In this document: positions 58,249-64,000 of the stretch, piece by piece
Layout: every line of letters starts with the position of its first letter
How positions within the stretch are numbered: the first letter of the stretch is position 1
Assembly (NCBI RefSeq): GCF_947623445.1
Contig: NC_135240.1
Coordinates: 24,490,001 to 24,554,000 of the forward strand
From: Clavelina lepadiformis
Lineage: Eukaryota > Chordata > Ascidiacea > Aplousobranchia > Clavelinidae
Direction of reading: 5' to 3'
Length of the DNA stretch: 64,000 nucleotides
The notes under the pieces: model-generated
Seen by the model: only the letters and a program-made list of their open reading frames with translations
Databases searched by the model: none
What the model was told of the DNA's origin: nothing
Program-made: the position numbers and the translations under genes

Positions 58249-58908
58249 TTACAATTGCCACATAGTGTCATACAAGTGTGATGATGAAGCAAAATAAATT
58301 TTCAATTTTTTATAAAAAGTTGTCTTATTTTCCAAAAGTTTCAAATCCTTAGGCAGAGAATTCCAATTTTTGGTCCTATATATCGAATAGTTTGTTGGGT
58401 TAAGGATTTACTGTAAAAGGGAAGGCAAAAATTGTTTTGATTTCTTAGTGAATTAGCATATCTCGATAAATTTATTAGGAAAAAATCTGAAAATAATGGA
58501 GGAAGCAATTGATGCTTGGCTTTGAACATGGTGGTGCATATTTTATTTTCAAATAAGCTATTTATAGATAGAAAATTGCAGTCCTTCGAGCGATTTGAAT
58601 AAACATTGGTTTTATAATCACATATTAGCTCGGTTACACTGTTGTCTCTGTTTCCTCCAAAACATATAAGATCGGTTGTACAACCGCTAAGTTTGCTACG
58701 TTGGGCTTTTTTAATCTCGAAAGCAGATTTTTGGAACAAGAATACGTCTATCAGCTTTTCCATATGCGAACACTAAAGGAATATTTGGAAATTCAGTTGC
58801 CTCACTTTGTCGCTTTTTTTTTTTACAAAAATCGATAAACGAGTTTGTTCTCCCCCCATCCCCCCCACAACAAAAACATATACAAACAAAAAAATAATTT
58901 TTGACCAA
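58249..58908 (-). mobile_element. 3' fragment of a non-LTR (LINE) reverse transcriptase
   Basis: The minus-strand frame 58763-58341 contains TTMFKAKHQLLPPLFSDFF, SLRNQNNFCLPFY and QQTIRYIGPK, the usual end of LINE polymerase ORFs (K....LLP.L...F, TRNKNNL..PF, I.Y.GPKLWNSLP). After GPK a one-base shift moves to a second frame with WNSLPKDLKLLENKTTFYKK, open to a TAA at 58249-58251. Another frame change lies near 58740-58763, with related sequence up to 58908. The catalytic part of the polymerase is absent. A dead, 5'-truncated element. Confidence 0.75.
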
Positions 58909-59535
58909 AGTCTATGGTTATACGGAGCCATAATAGATATTGTATGGCAGAAATGATTTTCGGAGATGCACTATCTGTTGATGATAGCTTATGTCTGTTC
59001 GGCTCCAGTTACAGTTTACGATAAAACAACATTATTACCAGCTTTTAGGAAGTCACGATTAGCGTCAAGTCACAGATAATAAAAAGCATATGGTGTTTAG
59101 AAATAACCCAAAACTTCGATCCTTGCAGAAAAAAGAATTTGCAGCAAAGTTGGTCTTGCAATGCGAAAGCCTATTAACCATATAGGAAAGACCGAATGAT
59201 AGGTTACTAAAACCTAATGAAAAATGAGCAGTAGTGATATTGAAATTGTTTATATTTTATATACAGATTTAATCTTATGGCTTGTATTAAAATTTGCAAA
59301 AGGTCACGTGATAAGTTTAACGGAATTGCGGCAAAATAATATCGCAAACTTCATAGATGCTTAAAACTGCAGATTTCAATAAAAAAGGGATTCTGTAATA
59401 CTATACTGGATAAGTTTTAACAAGAAATTTGTCGAACCACTTGCTGATTGAACATTGGCTAAATTAACAAATTGGTTCGTACAACTTTCATACTATAACC
59501 ATCTTGAATCTCAATAAAAATTGAAGCAAACTTTT
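58909..59535. other. 5' flank of E6
   Basis: The usual first 40 or so codons of exon 1 (MTECP...QVF in E5) are not found here in any frame. No promoter element recognised. Confidence 0.45.
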
Positions 59536-62060
59536 ATGAGAGTACTCCTTAGAGATATTGAGATATTGAGATATTCAAGAATACCATTTGCGAAGCCGCC
59601 GGTGGATGATCTTCGATTTGAGCCACCAGACAAGTGTGTAAACAATTATTTGACCAATGTAAATAGGTCTTAGTTAAACATTTTGAATATTTGTTGCTGC
59701 AGATGTGAGCCATGGGATGGAATAAGGGATTGCGTGGAAGGAGATCCAATTCCCCAACAGAGCATTGATGCTATAAAAGAATTAAATTTTTACCATCCGG
59801 AAGTGCAAGAGTTTGAGAATGACAATGAACTTGTGGATGAAGACTGCTTGTATTTGAGAGTTTACACCAATAATCCCAACAAAAAAGCAGATATGCCAGT
59901 AAGCATGCTGGTTGCTGTAGTAGGATTATACTTTTCAAGCCCAGTCTCTATATACAAAGGTTGCAAATTTCCACCAACTGAAATTCATTTCAAGGTTATG
60001 GTTTGGTTCTATGGAGGCGCATTTCTGTTCGGTAACAACGGAGCTTCTAATGGACAGGTGATTTGCGGTCTACATGACGTGGTGCTGGTTGTGCCCAATT
60101 ATCGCGTGAGTGTCTTCGGATTTTTGAGTCTGGGCAGAGACACGGCGTGTCCAGGAAATTTCGGAATGTTGGACCAAGTCATGGCTTTGCAGTAAGCATG
60201 CTGTTTATGTACTTGCCCTGCTGGTTGATGCACCAAAGCAGACAATGTATTTTATTTGTAGATGGGTGAAGGGTAACATAAAAAACTTTGGTGGAAACTC
60301 TGATAATGTGACGATATTTGGAGAAAGTATGGGGGCGATATCTTCTGACTTGCATATGGTTTCACCATTGTCGAAAGGATTGTTTCATAAAGCTATACAG
60401 CACAGTGGCACTTTTTCGATGCCTGGTATATTTTGCTAATTGCCAATAGTTTCGTATATAAACATTTAACTTTTTGTGAATTTCATGGCAACATTTGTTT
60501 TAATAAGAAATCATAAAAGAAGACAACAACGACTTTTTAAAAATGTTTTTGGAAGAACTGAATATCACAGAGTCAAAGCCCGACATCATTTTACAGAAGT
60601 TGAAGTGTTTACCTGCTGAATCTTTGTCAAAAGCAGGAATAATAGGATTTCCGGTTTGTTTAGAAATTTTCGCCTAAACATGTCATAATTGAACTCACAT
60701 AAACAAAACGCTTTTGGCATAAGATAGTATCGATAATTTTATTAATCTTTATTCAATTTAGGTAAATAGTTTAGTAAACGCATAATTTTTATGTCTCCTC
60801 TCCTTTTTATTAAAATTTTCCGTTAATGCTTCTTAGTATATGAATTTCACGATTTGTATCGACGGTAAGTTTTTACCTGACTGGCCGGAGAAGTTGATGC
60901 AAAACGAACCATCGTCCTCGATTCCTACAATTAATGGATGCAACAACACGGAAATGCATGGCGGGGTACACATTTTTATGAGTCCGCCCAAATTTTATGA
61001 AGGGTATTCAGAAGAAGAAGCAACTGAGTTATGTAAAATGGTTATTTCAACTTGCAGCGGTCAAGAGGTAGAGAACGTCTAAAATTTTATGTTAGGCTTG
61101 TTGCTAATTTCGGAAAATAAAGAAATGTTAACTTTTTAATTTGATATTCTTTTATGGACATGTCGTTAGATTAAGGATATTGATAAAGCTGTGGAAACGG
61201 TCAAATCAGCTTATACGAAGGATCTTGCCAAAAACGACAGACTAAGATGGTCAAGATTTACTTGTGATTTCCAGCACGATTTCTACTCCACGCTGCATAC
61301 CTTGGCTCAAGTTCAGTTTCGAGCAAGTTAACACAGCATTGCAAAGAATTTGTAATTCAGAAAAAATTAAGTTGTTAAATAATGGCTATAATATGAATGA
61401 TTTCAGGAAGGAAACAACCTACCTACATGTACGTCATGACGCAACAGTTGAAATGTCACCATGACGACGAATACGCTGTGAATATGAAGAAAAAGCCTGA
61501 TTTCTGCCAATGCGACCACGAAGATGATATAGTGTTTACATTCGGGATGCCTCTAATGAATGGTGAATTGCTCACCAAATGTAAATTTTCTTCCGATGAA
61601 ATTGAACTCAGCAAAGCGTGGATAAAATACCTTGTGAATTTTGCTACTACTGGGTGAGTGAAGCATCGTGTCTAACCTTAAAATTAAAAATGTTGTTTTG
61701 ATTTTGAAGTTTTGAAAAAAAAATGCTGCAGCAGGTTTTCGATTTAGTTTATTGTCCACTAAATGCGTTTTTTTTTTATACAAGATGTTATTGTATAGTA
61801 AACTTGTTTTGTTAGATACACATAGTCTACGTCCTAGACTTTAAGATTTTAAATCAAGATAGTTTGGATGGAAAGGAAGGTAAAACTAAAAGACGCAATT
61901 TTACAGAAATCCAAACAAAGGAAAGAAAGTTGACGTGAAGTGGCCACTGTACGATTTGAATTCGAAGCAACATTTAAAGGTGCAGATGGAGATGGCTGTG
62001 GACGATCACCTGATAGAAGAACGTTGTAAACTCTGGCAAAAGACAATACTGGGACTATGA
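59536..62060 (+). CDS. Esterase copy E6: catalytically complete, N-terminus replaced
   Basis: Exons 59536-59633, 59703-59898, 59995-60191, 60262-60425, 60508-60653, 60837-61067, 61170-61326, 61407-61653, 61907-62060 (TGA); 1590 nt, 529 aa. Exons 2-9 match E5 in length and phase within a few codons. Exon 1 keeps only its 3' part ([20 protein letters not shown]); the preceding [11 protein letters not shown] comes from an 8-bp tandem repeat and unrelated sequence but is in frame. Disulfide cysteines in KCEPWDG and [10 protein letters not shown]; Ser186 in FGESMGA, Glu306 in GCNNTEMHG, His434 in [15 protein letters not shown]. Intron 2 (96 bp) has no stop and keeps the frame. The missing part would be the N-terminal strands of the fold, so stability is doubtful. 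Functional chimera or early pseudogene. Confidence 0.75.
59552..59575 (+). repeat. Three tandem GAGATATT units inside E6 exon 1
   Basis: Three exact copies of an 8-bp unit, the last running into the conserved AGATATTCAAGAATACC of exon 1. Twenty-four bases keep the frame with the ATG at 59536. Confidence 0.9.
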
Positions 62061-62104
62061 GATCTATACTTATGCTATTGTATAGACTAACTAATTCTAC
62101 AAAC

Positions 62105-62215
62105 ATAATAAACTGCTTAAGCAGGAAAATATAATTTTTATTTTAATAATTAGTCGCTATTTGCTTAATTAAACGGAGTTTCTTAATTTTGCTCACGGTA
62201 GCCTATATTTGTTCC
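62105..62215 (+). repeat. Local direct repeat in the E6 3' flank, unit 1
   Basis: Matches 62512-62610 in order: AATAAAC-G-TTAAG-AG-AAAA, then ATTAAACGGA, then TTATTTTGCTCA-G-TA (unit 1 TTAATTTTGCTCACGGTAG). Each unit begins with an AATAAA, so the 3' flank has two possible poly(A) sites. Confidence 0.6.
62107..62112 (+). promoter_or_regulatory. Candidate poly(A) signal of E6
   Basis: AATAAA 46 nt beyond the E6 stop codon. Use is inferred. Confidence 0.5.
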
Positions 62216-62610
62216 TAACCTGAAATTACTAAATGTAAAACCTAAATATCTTAACAATGTGACAGAAGCCTTAGCATATAGGACATTTGGCTTTTAACTG
62301 TTGTATGGCAAAGAACCTTCAAATAGCTAAATATTAAGATCTCTATGAAAGCGTTTAAATCCTACGATAGCATTTTAACAACTTGGTTAAAACAATCAGG
62401 GGTGGTTTGGTTAGTGTAACTTTTTAGGGTAGAGATTATCCTAGCATATAAGTTGACGCAGTTAAAAGCTGCTAGTTGCATGCATTATGGTGCTATTTTA
62501 CAACTTCTATAGACAAAATAAACGGTTTAAGTAGAAAAAATCGATTTCTTACTTTATAGTTTTTTGATTAAACGGACTTGTGTTATTTTGCTCATGATAA
62601 GATTAATGTT

Positions 62611-64000
62611 GTCCCTATAATCAAAGATCACTTGAATATATCTTTATATCAGTTTAGAATGCTCTCGTTCAACTGATGTGCTGTATTGTTAACGAACTAT
62701 CGTAACTGTTGGTTGTAATAGTATGCTTTTTCAACAGCAATAATATACATAAACAAAGTGCAAGAGATTACAGTCTATTGTACTGTATATAGATATTCCC
62801 AACAGCATCAAGAGAAAATGCCGTTGAATGTTACCAAGTTGTATGATTAAACCCGACGAAAAGTCAGAACCAATTTTAAAGTGTACACAAGCGATAGGGT
62901 TCAAGTAAAGAGCAAGCTATAGTGTATATTTACAGCCCGACTACATAAAAGGGAACCCAACAATATAGAGCATATTTCATACGAGACATGATGCTATCTC
63001 TAACGATCATCTGATAGATAAAAAACCACAAAAAAGCGAATGAGAGATTTTTACAACATCAAGAGCCTTCGTACAATCTAAGCAAAGCTTATTCATTAAT
63101 TGAGTTAGTTTGTGATAATTAATAGACGTTTGTAGATCAAAGCGTCTGCGTTACGAGAATGACGTAACACAGTAAAGGTTGAAAATTTTAATTAGTGGGA
63201 TCGCTCTGGTTAAAAATGCGATGATAAAAATTATGCCGTCTTTATTTGGTCTGGTTTCAAGTCTGAAAGCACACTTTAATCTCTGAAATTCAACATTAAC
63301 AACCTTAGCTTTGAAGCACGTTAAGTACTTCACAACACGTATGATTACGAAATTACATACAAGCATAGCTTTAGATGGTTCACGTTCTTTGAGGCCATGG
63401 CCATAACACTACGTCTTTGTTGGCTTAGAGTTTAATGTGACTTAATTTCACATCCATTTACACCAACTTGATGTCTCGCAAGACGAACAGAAGAATCGTG
63501 TTGATTAAGCAAAGATCCCACTGTTAAGATCCCACTGTGTGGATATTTTCAAAGAAAATAAATTGAAAAATATTTCTATATTCGGTGATTTGGATAAAAT
63601 TATGTGCGAAGTCTTCTATTTACATTCAAACTGAAAGAAGACAAAAAAAAAATTTCAGCGACATAATTTTAGCTATCTTGGCGTAAATAACTAAATCCTA
63701 TGCGCAAACGACAAAACCTAAGCCCGTAAACAACGTATAAAGTTATAGACCCGCGGGGGTCAGTAAAGCTGCAAGCAATGAAAAACATTAGGATTAACTG
63801 CTATTATAAATGGCACCCTTTCCAGCATACGTACTTGCTGCTGCTCCATGTTTTCACCCAAGTATATTTTTACCCAATCCAGTATTGATTGTATCATACA
63901 TCTATCATGAATGTTATATAAATTATTTGTTTTCTTGTAGAATATGAAATAATTGTATATATATCAAGCGTAAATGTATATGAGAGGCTTCTAATCTTAT
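62611..64000. other. Distal flank, no gene recognised
   Basis: AT-rich sequence to the window end. No esterase exon, RNA gene or transposon end was identified. Confidence 0.4.

Overview
This is a eukaryotic genomic window with split genes, canonical GT-AG introns, AT-rich DNA and no bacterial-style operons. The three single-copy genes (UDP-glucose dehydrogenase, the ribosome-biogenesis protein RSL24D1 and a BMP type I receptor) are clearly metazoan. Fairly compact genes, an expanded esterase family, and 3' splice acceptors lying 18-29 nt upstream of start codons (as in animals with spliced-leader trans-splicing) make a marine invertebrate deuterostome, most likely an ascidian tunicate, my best guess. 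The species is inference and no barcode gene is present. All exons were read by hand from reading frame and splice sites; exon lengths and phases close exactly for every gene given as complete.

Layout. 0.2-2.5 kb: last eight exons of UGDH (+), N-terminus outside the window. 3.9-4.9 kb: complete three-exon RSL24D1 (-), convergent with UGDH, with a hAT-type MITE in intron 1. 5-14 kb: no conserved single-copy gene; one LTR-like dispersed repeat and one decayed cysteine-rich reading frame. 14.9-21.7 kb: BMP type I receptor (+), eleven exons from ligand-binding domain to a serine-rich tail; the signal-peptide exon was not found. 22-31 kb: mostly repeats, with three weak minus-strand coding traces.

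31.4-62.1 kb: a cluster of six type-B carboxylesterase (cholinesterase-fold) genes sharing one nine-exon, phase-conserved structure. I call them E1 to E6. E1 (+) is truncated and carries an in-frame TAG. E2 (-) is intact (553 codons). E3 (+) is open throughout except for one TAG in the codon before the nucleophile serine. E4 (+, 549 aa) and E5 (+, 549 aa) are intact. E6 (+, 529 aa) has the full catalytic domain but a replaced N-terminus. E1/E2 and E2/E3 are inverted duplications, and the 5' flanks of E2 and E3 form a large imperfect inverted repeat around a spacer of about 3.3 kb. E4 to E6 are older head-to-tail copies. A decayed LINE fragment lies between E5 and E6.

Functionally, UGDH makes UDP-glucuronate for glycosaminoglycans, the receptor transduces BMP signals, RSL24D1 acts in 60S assembly, and the esterases are candidate detoxification or lipid/ester hydrolases. 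Nothing suggests these genes work in one pathway. The notable biology is the birth and death of genes in the esterase cluster.
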